A stretch of DNA of 64,000 nucleotides from Thalassotalea sp. HSM 43 (lineage in GTDB: Bacteria > Pseudomonadota > Gammaproteobacteria > Enterobacterales > Alteromonadaceae): NCBI RefSeq assembly GCF_004752005.1, contig NZ_CP038493.1:3620302-3684301 (forward strand). Direction: 5' to 3'. Positions 1 to 9,609 of the stretch are shown here, piece after piece. The stretch's first letter is position 1, and every line of letters starts with the position of its first letter. Below the pieces are notes generated by a model. It saw only the letters and a program-made list of their open reading frames with translations. It did not search any database and was not told where the DNA came from. The position numbers and the translations under genes were made by a program.

Positions 1-721
1 TAAGCAACGCTTTTTTCGCCTTTAGGCTGTGCAGTTTAGTGATCATATGTGGTTGCTTCAGTAAGCGTTTTACTTTGTTCACATCCTCTTCAGAAAATAC
101 CGGCATGGTATTAAAAAATTCAAAGTTGTTAAGCGCGTACATGCCAAATACTAATGCTGGATAGGGGATACCTAAGGCTTCTAATTCAGGTGAGATGATG
201 GCTTGATTTAACGCGTGTGAGCTCGTCATTAAACCGTTGTAATCTTTGTGTTCGATATAATCGAGTAAGACGTTGTAGACTTCGGTTTGCTTGGCGGTGA
301 TCGGTTTTAGGTCTTTAATATAATTATTTATGCTTACCGGCTGAACTCCCCAATGTTGATGGGGTAGATCGACATAATACAAGAAGTAGGGCAGTTGGCT
401 TTCTGGATAGGATAAGAAAAAACGATCTTCTAAGATGGCATCAATGATGTTTTCCTGCTTATCAATACCAAATACGTGGTTACGATGCAGGTCTTTTATT
501 TCAAACAGCTTGTTATAGACAATCTCCAGTTCATTGATAAATATCTGCTGCTGTTTTTTGTTTTCGTTATAGTTGTTCAGGCTTATTGCCAACATAATAC
601 CGACAACAATTAACGCGATTTCACCTATCGCATACCAGGTATAGTTCACGACCCTAGCTGGCAACGATTTAGGCTCGGGTTTTGGGAAGGCTTTAGAAAT
701 TAATTTTCTGAACAGTAACAT
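1..721 (-). CDS. DUF6090-like membrane protein (3' end outside window)
   Basis: This minus-strand reading frame starts with ATG at 721 and runs off the left edge, giving about 240 residues. The N-terminus is MLLFRKLISKAFPKPEP. One hydrophobic segment follows at roughly residues 31-52 (GEIALIVVGIMLAISLNNYNEN), with a Lys/Gln-rich stretch after it and then a soluble, probably helical domain. A segment of the type 'ALIVVGIMLAISLNNxNE' near the N-terminus is typical of proteins annotated as DUF6090, whose function is unknown. There is no clear Shine-Dalgarno sequence. The start codon overlaps the outermost possible start of the divergent downstream gene, so the two share a short promoter region. 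Family assignment is from memory of the motif. Confidence 0.7.
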   Translation of the reverse strand, partial: MLLFRKLISKAFPKPEPKSLPARVVNYTWYAIGEIALIVVGIMLAISLNNYNENKKQQQIFINELEIVYNKLFEIKDLHRNHVFGIDKQENIIDAILEDRFFLSYPESQLPYFLYYVDLPHQHWGVQPVSINNYIKDLKPITAKQTEVYNVLLDYIEHKDYNGLMTSSHALNQAIISPELEALGIPYPALVFGMYALNNFEFFNTMPVFSEEDVNKVKRLLKQPHMITKLHSLKAKKALL

Positions 722-785
722 GGTGTTAACTGTAGCAGATAAAAATCGGCTACAATGTTGGCAATTACCCCAAATGTACACTTTT

Positions 786-1205
786 ATGGATAAAAAACTG
801 TTAAACGCCTATATGCAAACTGATTACATCATTGATGATGATATTGGCATTTGGCTGATAAATATAGGCCAAACCGAACGCACCTTGAGTCGTTATTTGC
901 ATCGTTTTAAACAGCCTGCTGCGGCGTTTATTACCGCGTATAACCCTCACAGTAAAGCCTTGTCTAAGCAACAGAATGAGCAGCGCCACAAGGCGTTAGT
1001 GGCTGAGCTTAATGCTAAGCAATTGCCGTTTTTAAATGGTTATGGCGCTGGACGCGATGACAGTTGGCCAGCAGAAAAAAGTGTGTTTATAACCAACATC
1101 ACTCAGCAACAAGCAAATCAATTGGCGGCAAAGTTTGAACAACAGGCATATGTTTGGTTAGACGAACAAGGGCAGGTCAGTTTAATTACCAAAGAACATT
1201 ATTAG
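786..1205 (+). CDS. DUF3293 family protein
   Basis: This is a 139-residue cytoplasmic protein of unknown function. It contains the features I associate with DUF3293: an N-terminal AYxxTDYII segment, a central FITAYNPHS motif and a C-terminal part on recognition of ITxxQAxxLAxxFxQxAYVW. An open frame extends back to an ATG at 720, but that start would overlap the divergent gene. The Met at 786 (MDKKLLNAYMQ) fits the usual start of the family just before the AY..TDY motif. No signal peptide or membrane segment is seen. The gene stands alone, and a convergent repeat copy lies downstream of it. Confidence 0.75.
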   Translation: MDKKLLNAYMQTDYIIDDDIGIWLINIGQTERTLSRYLHRFKQPAAAFITAYNPHSKALSKQQNEQRHKALVAELNAKQLPFLNGYGAGRDDSWPAEKSVFITNITQQQANQLAAKFEQQAYVWLDEQGQVSLITKEHY

Positions 1206-1280
1206 TATACCGTAGCCGTTAGGTCATTTTTCCTTGTAATTCATTACTGGTTTGCACTCGGCTCTGTTTTTTATCGGAAT

Positions 1281-1424
1281 AAAAAAAAGCCCCACTAAAG
1301 GTAGTGAGGCGAATATTTGCATTTCAGGGAGGAAAACTATGAAAAGTTAACTGTGTATAATAATACTTGAACCCTGAATAAATACCGTTAACCAAACGTA
1401 ATTGTTGGCAATCGTTTGTTGTTA
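1281..1424 (-). repeat. Putative sRNA-encoding repeat, copy 1
   Basis: This is one of nine copies of a ~142-bp element. On the minus strand it has a diverged upstream block, a -10-like TATTAT (1360-1365), the conserved segment TTTTCATAGTTTTCCTCCC, and a hairpin (1289-1310) followed by eight T residues. Here the hairpin reads GCCTCACT/AGTGGGGC, so one G-C pair has become G-U and pairing is kept. It lies directly downstream of the symporter gene and could also act as that gene's terminator. It is the most diverged copy in the upstream block. Confidence 0.85.
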
Positions 1425-1437
1425 TAAAACTGTTAAC

Positions 1438-2745
1438 TTAGCCAGCGTCGCTGACCGGCACATCTGTTACCGTATCCTCTTTTATATAGGTATTAAGTAC
1501 GGTTGCTGATGTCATATCACCCAATATATTGATAACCCCACGGCCCATATCCAAGAGTCTATCAACGCCAATGACCAATGCCATACCCTCGACCGGCAGT
1601 CCTTGGCTTGCCAAGGTACCAGCAAGAATCGGAAGAGATCCCGAAGGAATACCAGGCGCACCAATTGAGGCAACAATGGCCAATAAGCTAATGATGATCA
1701 ATTGCGTTGTGGTTAAATCTACGCCAAATGCTTGAGCGATAAAGACCACCGCGGTGGCTTGGAAAATCGCCGTACCATCCATATTAACCGTTGTACCTAA
1801 GGGAATGACCAAGCGCGATATTTGCGGCCGAACCTTGTGCAATGTTTCGGTGACACGCAAGGTCACCGGCATGGTGGCACTTGATGATGATGTTGCCAAC
1901 GCAAACGCGATAACCTCGCGGCAATTTTTAATAAAGGTGAGCGGGTTATGCGGTGTTAAGATGGCAATGATCAACATATACACCAGCACCATGCACAACA
2001 TGCCCAACACGACGGTTGCAAAAAACATCGAAACCGCGACAATGGCGCCTAAGCCCATTTGCACAACCGTGTTAAGAATCAATCCAAACACCACGATAGG
2101 TGTGTACTTCATCAACCAAATAACAATAGTCATACAGACTTTTTGTACCGAACGCATTAACGCTATCAGCGGCATCGAATCGTCTTTTGCCATATTTAAT
2201 AGCGCTAAGCCAATGATGATCGCTGCGACAACAATTTGCAGCATATCGGCGTTACTCATATGATAAAACAGGTTGCCAGGCATAATGCCTTTGATAATCC
2301 CTAACGCACCGTTTTCGGCTATGTTGATAGGGTTGATGGTGCTGTCACCGGTGCCACCAAAATAACGATTGTCGACAGCCGCACCTGGTTCGATTAAAAA
2401 CGTCAGACTTAAGGCAATGGTTGTTGCAATCGTTGTGGTAAATAAAATAAAGCCTACGCTAGAGCCTAATGTTTTTAGTGCTTTTGAGCCAGACGAGTCA
2501 CAAATTCCCAGCATTACCGAACTTATCACCAAAGGGATAACGATAAATTTGAGTAAGGTCATAAATAGGTAGCCCGGTAGTGCTAACCATTCGCTGATAG
2601 ATGTTGCTATGTGATGCGGCATAAGCGCCAAGTCTTGGCCCATCAATACGCCGACGATGACACCGGCAAACAAGGCGAACAGTACTTTGAACCAGAGCTG
2701 TTCTCGTAATTTGGGTTTATTAAGAATTCCGTTTTCGATCATCAT
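1438..2745 (-). CDS. Dicarboxylate/amino acid:cation symporter (DAACS family)
   Basis: This is a 435-residue integral membrane protein of the GltP/DctA/SstT type, which imports glutamate, aspartate or C4-dicarboxylates with Na+ or H+. Visible family signatures are the serine-rich re-entrant loop ATSSSSATMP (around residue 287), the NMDGT substrate-site motif (around 320), the GAPGIPSGSLPIL loop, and the C-terminal DRLLDMGRGVINILGD segment. Eight or so hydrophobic segments are spread along the protein as expected. The start is a double Met (2745 or 2742). It is a single-gene unit followed by repeat copy 1. The substrate cannot be fixed from sequence alone. Confidence 0.9.
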   Translation of the reverse strand: MMIENGILNKPKLREQLWFKVLFALFAGVIVGVLMGQDLALMPHHIATSISEWLALPGYLFMTLLKFIVIPLVISSVMLGICDSSGSKALKTLGSSVGFILFTTTIATTIALSLTFLIEPGAAVDNRYFGGTGDSTINPINIAENGALGIIKGIMPGNLFYHMSNADMLQIVVAAIIIGLALLNMAKDDSMPLIALMRSVQKVCMTIVIWLMKYTPIVVFGLILNTVVQMGLGAIVAVSMFFATVVLGMLCMVLVYMLIIAILTPHNPLTFIKNCREVIAFALATSSSSATMPVTLRVTETLHKVRPQISRLVIPLGTTVNMDGTAIFQATAVVFIAQAFGVDLTTTQLIIISLLAIVASIGAPGIPSGSLPILAGTLASQGLPVEGMALVIGVDRLLDMGRGVINILGDMTSATVLNTYIKEDTVTDVPVSDAG

Positions 2746-2879
2746 TATTTATTCTTGTTGTTTTTTCACCACCTTATCATAAATGTTTGCAAACGAAATA
2801 GAGACGAGTAGATAGGCAAGCCTATTGCCAAGCTTTGAAATGAACTAGTGAAAGGTTGCCAGTAGGTGTTATGTCAGGC

Positions 2880-3021
2880 AAAAAAAAGCCCCACTAAGGA
2901 GTGGGGCAAAAATTTGCATTTCAGGGAGGAAAACTATGAAAAGTTAACTGCTATTAAGTCTAATCTGTTCATAAATTATTTCCGTTAACCAAATGTAAAA
3001 CAGTGCAATGCTTTGTTGTTA
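2880..3021 (-). repeat. Putative sRNA-encoding repeat, copy 2
   Basis: This minus-strand copy lies 55 bp downstream of the S9 peptidase gene. It has the conserved TTGCACTGTTTTACATTTGG block, a TAGACT -10-like box in a variable stretch, the CCTCCCT segment, and the terminator GCCCCACT-CCTT-AGTGGGGC (2888-2907) followed by eight T. The rest of the 330-bp gap between the symporter and peptidase genes shows no other feature. Confidence 0.87.
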
Positions 3022-3075
3022 CTATGATGTAAATAGAGCACTGTTTTTTTCGGTTACCTTTTTATCACTGGTTTA

Positions 3076-5124
3076 CTATTCATTTACCGAGGTGCTCGGC
3101 ACACCTGGCACAAACTCAGCACCATGGGTAATTTGAATACTTGAGTTGTCAAAGTCATCACCAATCGGTTGTACACGACCATTTTGGCATTTTGCTAAAA
3201 ATGCTTCCGCTACCGCGTAGAATGCCAGATTGTTTTCAGGCTTTTGGAAACCATGCCCTTCATCCGGGAACAACACATAGGTCACGGGAATATCTCGCGC
3301 TTTCATCGCATCGACGATTTGATCAGACTCCGCTTGCTTAACGCGTGGATCATTAGCACCTTGAGCGATTAACAATGGTTTGTTTATCTCATCAACATAG
3401 GTTAATGGTGAACGTTCTTTCAATAGTGCTAAGCCTTCATCGGTATCAGGGTCGCCAATGGCGTTAACAAACACTTGTCTGAAACTGGTCCAATAAGGCG
3501 GAATAGAAGACAATAACGTTTGTAAGTTTGACGGGCCTACAATATCAACCCCACAGCTAAACTCGTCCGGGGTAAACGTTAACCCTGCTAATGTGGCATA
3601 ACCGCCGTAACTACCGCCCATAATTGCTACTGTATTGGCGTCCGTAACGCCTTGCTTAACTGCCCAGTTTTTGGCGTCAATTAAATCGGTATGCATGGCT
3701 TTGCCCCATTGCTTATCACCGGCGTTAGTAAACTCTTTACCAAAGCCTGTTGATGAGCGAAAGTTTACTTGCAGAACCGCATAACCGCGGTTTGCTAGCC
3801 ATTGTACAACCGGAGAGTAACCATAGATGTCACGTCCCCATGGGCCACCATGAACCAGCATCACCATAGGCACCTTGGCTTCAGGTTTGCCATCTTGATT
3901 CATGTCGCTTTCTAATGGCAGGGTAAGGTATGAAACAAGGTCTTTATCATCGCGTGATTTGATCACCACACCGTACATTTTAGCTAAGCTAACCTCATTA
4001 AGTTTCGGGTTGGTAACAAACATATCGGTCAGTGTTTTAGTGGTTCGATCATACACCTTGTAAATAGGCGAGCTGTTACTGTTGTCCGTATATACGGTCC
4101 AGTAATTATTATCATTTGATTGCGCTAAGATTTGCGCACCGCCACTCAATTGACTGTTTAGGGTGTTAATGTCGTCTTTGTAACCGTCATCAATGGCAAC
4201 CCATTCTGGTTTGATAAAATCGACACTATAGGCAACCGGAGTATGGTTATCTGGGTCAAACAAAATGCTGGAAATATCGACTTTATCATCGCTGGCGAGA
4301 ACGGTAAGTTTACCGCTGGCCAAGTCCATGTGACTCAATGCTGCGGTGTTACGACCGCGGCTGTCGAGCATGTAGACACCTGAGTTGTCGTTATCAAACT
4401 TTAAAATCTGCGTGGTTCGCATATCTGAATAAGGGACGCTTAAAAATGATGTAAATTGTTCACCGTCTTTTTTAAACCATTCCATATCGGCGTTAGCGAG
4501 GGTTTTTGCAGCCAAACGAACATTCAGTTCATTATCGAGTACAAAACCGGCATAGCCTTCATTTTGCTGTAACAGGGTGCGTTCACCGCTGGCTAAATCA
4601 ACCTTGTATATATCATGCCAACGTGGATCTCTGTCATTCATACCGGCAATGATGATGCCTGGCATGTCCTTACTTTGACCTAAAAACTGGGCCTGTGTAT
4701 TGGCATGCGGTGTCAAATCCGTGGTTTTACCTGTGGCCAGCTCTACGCTGTATAAATGCCAATTTTCATCACCGTTTTGATCTTGAATATAGAAAATGTA
4801 ATTACTGTCTTTTGACCAAAAATGGCTCGGAATACCTCGTCCGGTGTCTTTAGTAATCGCTTTAACACTGTCAAAGTTACCTTTATCGCCTACCCATAAG
4901 TTCATCACGCCATCTAATGGCGCACGAAAACTCATTTTATTGCCATCCGGGCTAACACGGCCTTGAAAACGACTTGGGTTGCCAAATAAAACGGCACGAT
5001 CGATAAGTGCAGGAGGAGTAATTTTTTTTGCCATGGTGCTTTCAACTTCATTATTACCGGAAGAGCAAGCGCCTAGTAGCAAAGAGCCAACGAGCGCAAA
5101 ACTCAGTGAAATGCGTGTATTCAT
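3076..5124 (-). CDS. S9 family prolyl-oligopeptidase-like lipoprotein
   Basis: This 682-residue secreted serine peptidase starts at the Met at 5124, which has an AAGGAA ribosome-binding site. An upstream in-frame Met at 5157 is less likely. The signal peptide ends in a lipobox (LLGAC, Cys20), so it should be lipid-anchored in the envelope. Residues ~50-400 form the repetitive beta-propeller (DGNKMSF, SKDSNYIFY). The C-terminal alpha/beta-hydrolase carries GGSYGG (Ser505), GANDPR (Asp592) and DEGHGF (His624), a complete catalytic triad. The role is probably cleavage of oligopeptides or aminoacyl-peptides outside the cytoplasm. It is a single-gene unit with repeat copy 2 just downstream. Confidence 0.92.
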   Translation of the reverse strand: MNTRISLSFALVGSLLLGACSSGNNEVESTMAKKITPPALIDRAVLFGNPSRFQGRVSPDGNKMSFRAPLDGVMNLWVGDKGNFDSVKAITKDTGRGIPSHFWSKDSNYIFYIQDQNGDENWHLYSVELATGKTTDLTPHANTQAQFLGQSKDMPGIIIAGMNDRDPRWHDIYKVDLASGERTLLQQNEGYAGFVLDNELNVRLAAKTLANADMEWFKKDGEQFTSFLSVPYSDMRTTQILKFDNDNSGVYMLDSRGRNTAALSHMDLASGKLTVLASDDKVDISSILFDPDNHTPVAYSVDFIKPEWVAIDDGYKDDINTLNSQLSGGAQILAQSNDNNYWTVYTDNSNSSPIYKVYDRTTKTLTDMFVTNPKLNEVSLAKMYGVVIKSRDDKDLVSYLTLPLESDMNQDGKPEAKVPMVMLVHGGPWGRDIYGYSPVVQWLANRGYAVLQVNFRSSTGFGKEFTNAGDKQWGKAMHTDLIDAKNWAVKQGVTDANTVAIMGGSYGGYATLAGLTFTPDEFSCGVDIVGPSNLQTLLSSIPPYWTSFRQVFVNAIGDPDTDEGLALLKERSPLTYVDEINKPLLIAQGANDPRVKQAESDQIVDAMKARDIPVTYVLFPDEGHGFQKPENNLAFYAVAEAFLAKCQNGRVQPIGDDFDNSSIQITHGAEFVPGVPSTSVNE

Positions 5125-5422
5125 AGTGATTCCTTGTTTATTATCAAATCGGGTCATATCCGTTTCACTAAACTTAAAACGCCCGAATTCGTCTTTGATA
5201 ACTATAGTAGAATTATGTTGATGTGCTTGATTTTTATAATATTAAACAGGGTGTTAGTGTGCTTTTAGAGAAGCTGCTTAACCCGTTTGTACAGATGTTT
5301 GGTTTCAACGTTGGCCAATTCTCGCTCAATGGCAGTATCTGACATAGACTGTAAAGCAGGTATTTTGGTTAAGCCCTGTTTTTAACAGCTCTGCTTACGT
5401 AGTCCAAGGAATAAGGAAACCT

Positions 5423-6685
5423 ATGCAAAATGATAGCTTAGTAAATTTTTCATCAACACAAACGAGCAATGCTCGATTGCATGTTGTCGATGCGTTGCGT
5501 GGCTTTGCACTGGCGGGCATTATTATTTGTCATATGCTAGAACAATACATGGCAACCTTGCCGCCACCGGGATTCTTTGATGGTTTAAATACCAGTGTCA
5601 TAGACGCCATTATCGGTCCAATGGACTGGATTTTCCTGCGTGGTAAATTCTTTGCGCTATTTTCAATTCTTTTTGGTCTCAGCTTTTTTATTCAAATGGA
5701 CAGCGCTGAACGCAAAGGCGTCAATTACCACGGCCGATTTGTTTGGCGACTCGCCTTGTTATTGCTAATTGGCTTTGTGCATAATCTGTTTTATCGAGGT
5801 GATATTCTGGTGATCTATGCGGTTTTAGGTATTCCGCTAGTTGCTTGCTATAAACTCTCCAATAAAGCCTTTTTTTGGATAATGGCGTTTATTTTCGCTG
5901 GTGGCTTTCGTTATTTAATATTTTTCACTCACGGCACCGATACCATCATACCTGGGGGAAGTGTGGAACCCGATGAACCGGCGGCACAGGCTTATATTGC
6001 GGCTATAACACAAGGCAGTCTTGGTGATGTGTTTTATCAGAATGCCTTTTCTGGCATGCTGGCGAAATTTGAATTTCAAATCAGTATTTTTGGTCGTTTT
6101 TACCTCACCTTTGCTTACTTTCTAATCGGCCTTTGGTTGGGGAGGTTAGGCATATTCAACGATATTATTGCCAATAAAGCAGTATTTAAAACCTGGCTTA
6201 AACGACTGGGCATTGCCTTTGCTGTATGTCTACCTATCGCTGGATTTGTGATTTACCACGCGTTTATGAAAGAAAACGCCGCTGGTTTTGATAGCTTTGT
6301 CGGCATGGTGGCCTTGACCATGTATCAATTGGTTAATTTGACGATGACCGGTGTGTATCTGTGTTTATTTCTCTTGGCTTTTACTACATTGCGTGGGCAG
6401 ACGTTTTTACTGCGCTTAGCACCATTTGGCCGAATGGCACTGACCAACTATGTGACGCAAAGCTTGATCGGCACCTTTATTTTTTTCAATTGGGGCTTAA
6501 GTTATATTGCGAAATTATCTCACCATCAAGGCCTTGTTATTGCGCTGGTTATACTGATTGTGCAATTAAAATTCAGTAGCTGGTGGCTTAAACGATTTCA
6601 GTTTGGACCATTAGAATGGCTGTGGCGTTGCGGTACAAAATTGCAACAGCAACCATTCACCAAACAACAAACCAGCAAATCGTAA
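5423..6685 (+). CDS. DUF418 domain membrane protein (YeiB-like)
   Basis: This 420-residue polytopic membrane protein has an N-terminal VVDALRGFALAGIIICHM motif, typical of the DUF418/DUF1624 and acyltransferase-like membrane families. Multiple hydrophobic segments follow. The C-terminal part (about 230-400) has the DUF418 signature regions APFGRMALTNYVTQSLIGT and GPLEWLWRCG. The biochemical role of the family is not settled. The start at 5423 has AAGGAA upstream. Its C-terminus is Gln/Lys/Thr-rich and probably disordered. It is monocistronic: flanked by the divergent S9 peptidase and followed 108 bp later by the YD-repeat-like lipoprotein. Confidence 0.88.
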   Translation: MQNDSLVNFSSTQTSNARLHVVDALRGFALAGIIICHMLEQYMATLPPPGFFDGLNTSVIDAIIGPMDWIFLRGKFFALFSILFGLSFFIQMDSAERKGVNYHGRFVWRLALLLLIGFVHNLFYRGDILVIYAVLGIPLVACYKLSNKAFFWIMAFIFAGGFRYLIFFTHGTDTIIPGGSVEPDEPAAQAYIAAITQGSLGDVFYQNAFSGMLAKFEFQISIFGRFYLTFAYFLIGLWLGRLGIFNDIIANKAVFKTWLKRLGIAFAVCLPIAGFVIYHAFMKENAAGFDSFVGMVALTMYQLVNLTMTGVYLCLFLLAFTTLRGQTFLLRLAPFGRMALTNYVTQSLIGTFIFFNWGLSYIAKLSHHQGLVIALVILIVQLKFSSWWLKRFQFGPLEWLWRCGTKLQQQPFTKQQTSKS

Positions 6686-6793
6686 TAACCCTACAAATGG
6701 TAGGTTGTTAGCATTTGAGATAGTTGATAGGTTGGTATTAACCGCAGGGATAGCAAATAAAAATAATAATAAATGTTAATCTCGGAGGTGCTG

Positions 6794-9139
6794 ATGTTGC
6801 ACTTATTGCCATCTAAAAAAACGCTGAACAAAGCGTCCTTATCTATCGCGTCTATTGTCATGTTAACCGCTTGCGGCGGTTCTTCATCAAGTGATAAAGA
6901 TATCGAACAAAAACAAGATACCCCACAACTCTCATTGACCAGTGATTCCATTAGCAATATTGCCGGACGTACTGGTGCCAATGGTTTATCGATACTCGAT
7001 AACGACACCTTAGATAACGCCGAATTATCACTTGATCTAGTTACCATAAGCGTTTTAAACAGCGACACGCCGTTATCCTTAAATGAAGATGGTACCATTA
7101 ACGTTGCCGCAATGACTCCCGCCGGTACCTATGCGCTTGAATATCAAGTGTGTTTGCAAAGCGATGCCAGTGTGTGTGCAACTGGCGACGTTAGCGTTGA
7201 GGTGATGGCTGCCACATTCGCACTGACTACAGATGCCAGTATGGATTTAAATGGTGGATTAGAAAACCTCAATATCCTTGATGTGCTTGCTAACGATATG
7301 ATGGATGAGCAAGCCATTATGGCTGACGATGTCAGCGTGACATTGGTCAGTGGTGATGACGCGTTAACCCTAGTCGATAATAGTATAAGCTTGCTTGCCG
7401 ACACCTTAGCTGGTGACTACGCATTAACCTATCAAGTCTGTGAAAATTTAAACCCAGAAAACTGTGCCCAGTCGACGGTAACGGCTGCTGTTACCAAAGG
7501 CTCGTTTATGAAAGGTGTGCATGGCTTAAAATATGAATCTGACAGCGCGACAGGCTATACCGATGAGCAAGGTGGCTTTGTATATAACGCCGGCGATAAC
7601 ATCACCTTTTATTTAGGTGGCACGCAACTGGGTGAACAAGTGATGGCTAAAGCGAGCATATCACCAGAGGATTTGGTCAGTGATGTTAGCTTGCCGCGCA
7701 CAGCAATTGAAACGACGAAGTTTCTAAAAAACTTTAACTACGGCGAATACAGTCTAGCCAACAGCGCGCTAATTAATATACTGACCTTACTTTACAGTTT
7801 TGATAGCGATAGAGATGGTAGTAATAATGTCTCTATTAAAGAAAGCACTCATCAAACATTGATGGCGTCAAACTTTGATTTGTACCAACTCAATTATCTC
7901 TTTAGCAGCAATAAACTGACTTTGTCGCTATTTTCTGCCTTTGCTAATGGTGACATCGTTCATGCTGATACCACACACCCAATGGTTGCGATGGATCATG
8001 CCTTTATGGCAATGGGTTTGCAGTCTCAGGTTTATTCTGTATCAGAGGATATCTATACCAGTGCATCCGATGACGTTACTTATGTTTATGGAGTGAGTTA
8101 TGACAAAGAAACTCATCAGTTGCGTTGGGATTATCACGAGCTAGATGTTGAAGGAAATGAGGTTGCAGATAGTCAGGGCTATGACCTAGAGCAGTACGAT
8201 GCTAACGCTAACTTCTTATCATGGAAAGGTTATTATGAAGGTGAATTATCGAGCCAGTCTGTTACTACGCGAGATATACACGGCCGACCGGTAAGTCAAA
8301 ATTACACCAGTGGCAGTTATACCAATGACCAACAATATATGTACAACGAGCAAGGTCTTCAGTCCTCTTATAATCGTACCCGCAATGGCGCAGAACAGCC
8401 TGAACTCATTGTTGAGTACCAATACGATGCCGATGGCAATTTGACCCGTGAAGCGCAAGATAGAAACAACGATGGTAACCCAGACACTGTCTATAAAATG
8501 TATTACAACAATGGCACGTTAGTGAAAAAGGAAAACTATTGGGATGCGAGTTACGATGAAAATGCCATCAATGTCGTCGATTCACAGGTGGAATACACTT
8601 ACAATGACTCTGGCCAGTTATTACAACAAATAGACAGCAACTTTTCAGCCAATCGAGTCACTATTAAAGATTACGTTTATGATGATGCCGGTAACCTTAT
8701 CTTTGTAAAAACCGATGCCGATCCTTTGGTTGAGGGCTACGACAATATCGAGTCTATGACGTACGATGACCGGGGCAATATGCTCAGCAAATATTATGAC
8801 CATGATGCTGATGGTGTGAACTACCAAGGCAATGAGTACAAGTACGATGACAATAACTTGCGAATAGAACACACCAGTTATGTCAATGGTGATTTGGAAA
8901 CGCCACAGTACATTCTTTATCGTACTTATAATGAGCATGGTTTTATGCTTAATTATTTGCGTGATAACTGGGGCGACGGCAGTATTGATGACAGTCGAGC
9001 CTTAACGTATGACGAGCACAACAATATCATCGAAGAGCGTTACTATAGTGGCGATCTTGATAGCGATCCCCGTACGGTCATTTTCTATGGATACGAACTG
9101 TCTAGCTTCGCAGCGTGGCAAATAAAAGATTACTTCTAA
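6794..9139 (+). CDS. Large lipoprotein with Ig-like and YD-repeat-like regions
   Basis: This 781-residue surface or periplasmic lipoprotein starts at 6794, where GGAGG sits 5 nt upstream. An in-frame Met at 6773 lacks such a site. The lipobox is LTAC (Cys27). Residues ~45-240 contain two similar ~90-residue segments, each with an 'ILDNDTLDNAxL' or 'VLANDMMDEQA' motif and an ALxYQVC motif, resembling tandem Ig-like modules. Residues ~470-770 contain many YxYDxxGNL/YNDxGQL units resembling YD/RHS-type beta repeats, plus Asp-rich DRNNDGNPD loops that may bind calcium. It is not a full RHS toxin: no DPxG core boundary or toxin tip is visible. The function is unknown; surface binding is a guess. 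Confidence 0.8.
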   Translation: MLHLLPSKKTLNKASLSIASIVMLTACGGSSSSDKDIEQKQDTPQLSLTSDSISNIAGRTGANGLSILDNDTLDNAELSLDLVTISVLNSDTPLSLNEDGTINVAAMTPAGTYALEYQVCLQSDASVCATGDVSVEVMAATFALTTDASMDLNGGLENLNILDVLANDMMDEQAIMADDVSVTLVSGDDALTLVDNSISLLADTLAGDYALTYQVCENLNPENCAQSTVTAAVTKGSFMKGVHGLKYESDSATGYTDEQGGFVYNAGDNITFYLGGTQLGEQVMAKASISPEDLVSDVSLPRTAIETTKFLKNFNYGEYSLANSALINILTLLYSFDSDRDGSNNVSIKESTHQTLMASNFDLYQLNYLFSSNKLTLSLFSAFANGDIVHADTTHPMVAMDHAFMAMGLQSQVYSVSEDIYTSASDDVTYVYGVSYDKETHQLRWDYHELDVEGNEVADSQGYDLEQYDANANFLSWKGYYEGELSSQSVTTRDIHGRPVSQNYTSGSYTNDQQYMYNEQGLQSSYNRTRNGAEQPELIVEYQYDADGNLTREAQDRNNDGNPDTVYKMYYNNGTLVKKENYWDASYDENAINVVDSQVEYTYNDSGQLLQQIDSNFSANRVTIKDYVYDDAGNLIFVKTDADPLVEGYDNIESMTYDDRGNMLSKYYDHDADGVNYQGNEYKYDDNNLRIEHTSYVNGDLETPQYILYRTYNEHGFMLNYLRDNWGDGSIDDSRALTYDEHNNIIEERYYSGDLDSDPRTVIFYGYELSSFAAWQIKDYF

Positions 9140-9202
9140 TGCGAAGAGTTAAATGGCGGTCTGTACAATTACAATTGTAGATAAATAGCCGTTAAAGTCA
9201 TT

Positions 9203-9243
9203 AAAAAAGCTAAGTAACATATATTTATGTGCTTAGCTTTTTA
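9203..9243. terminator. Bidirectional intrinsic terminator
   Basis: AAAAAAGCTAAG and CTTAGCTTTTT form an inverted repeat around an AT-rich loop, with A and T tracts on both sides. It follows the YD-repeat-like lipoprotein gene. Confidence 0.75.
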
Positions 9244-9269
9244 CGTTCAATACGGTCATATTTACGCAT

Positions 9270-9410
9270 AAAAAAAGCCCCACTAAATAGTGGGGCTAAA
9301 AATAGTATTTCAGGGAGGAAAAACTATGAAAAGTTAACGCTAATAACTATACCTTTTGACCATAAAAATCTCCGTTATCCAAATGTAAAACTGCGCAACA
9401 GTGTGTTGTT
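9270..9410 (-). repeat. Putative sRNA-encoding repeat, copy 3 (orphan position)
   Basis: This minus-strand copy lies between two plus-strand genes, so it is not downstream of any minus-strand gene. That makes independent transcription more likely than a role as a 3' UTR. It has TTTTACATTTGG, a TATAGT -10-like box, TTTTTCCTCCCTG and the terminator GCCCCACTATTTAGTGGGGC with seven T. It carries the variant GAAATACTATTTTTAGCC in place of GAAATGCAAATTTTTGCC. The remaining sequence up to 9609 shows nothing else; a 121-codon open frame across it is not credible. Confidence 0.87.
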
Positions 9411-9609
9411 GATTGGTGACTATTTACTTTTCTTATCGCAAAAAACTGACAAATATGTCTTTTGTATTGGCATAAATGCTCAAACGTTAATTCGGCCAAT
9501 ATTTTTATTTTTAAATAACCTACATAAAAACAGTAGCTTAACTGGTTTTGTTGATTGGCTTACTAATTGCAATTTAACTCTTACACCGAAATGATATTCA
9601 GGAGGGTGT

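Noticed and set aside
5265-5345. 26-codon minus-strand frame MSDTAIERELANVETKHLYK
   Set aside because: It has no ribosome-binding site or supporting context. It might be a gene remnant, but nothing confirms this.
6794-9139. RHS polymorphic toxin
   Set aside because: No DPxG boundary, no C-terminal toxin or immunity gene, and a lipoprotein signal instead of a secretion-system adaptor.
9229-9594. 121-codon plus-strand open frame
   Set aside because: It runs through repeat copy 3 on the opposite strand, has no ribosome-binding site and its sequence (basic, low complexity) resembles no protein.
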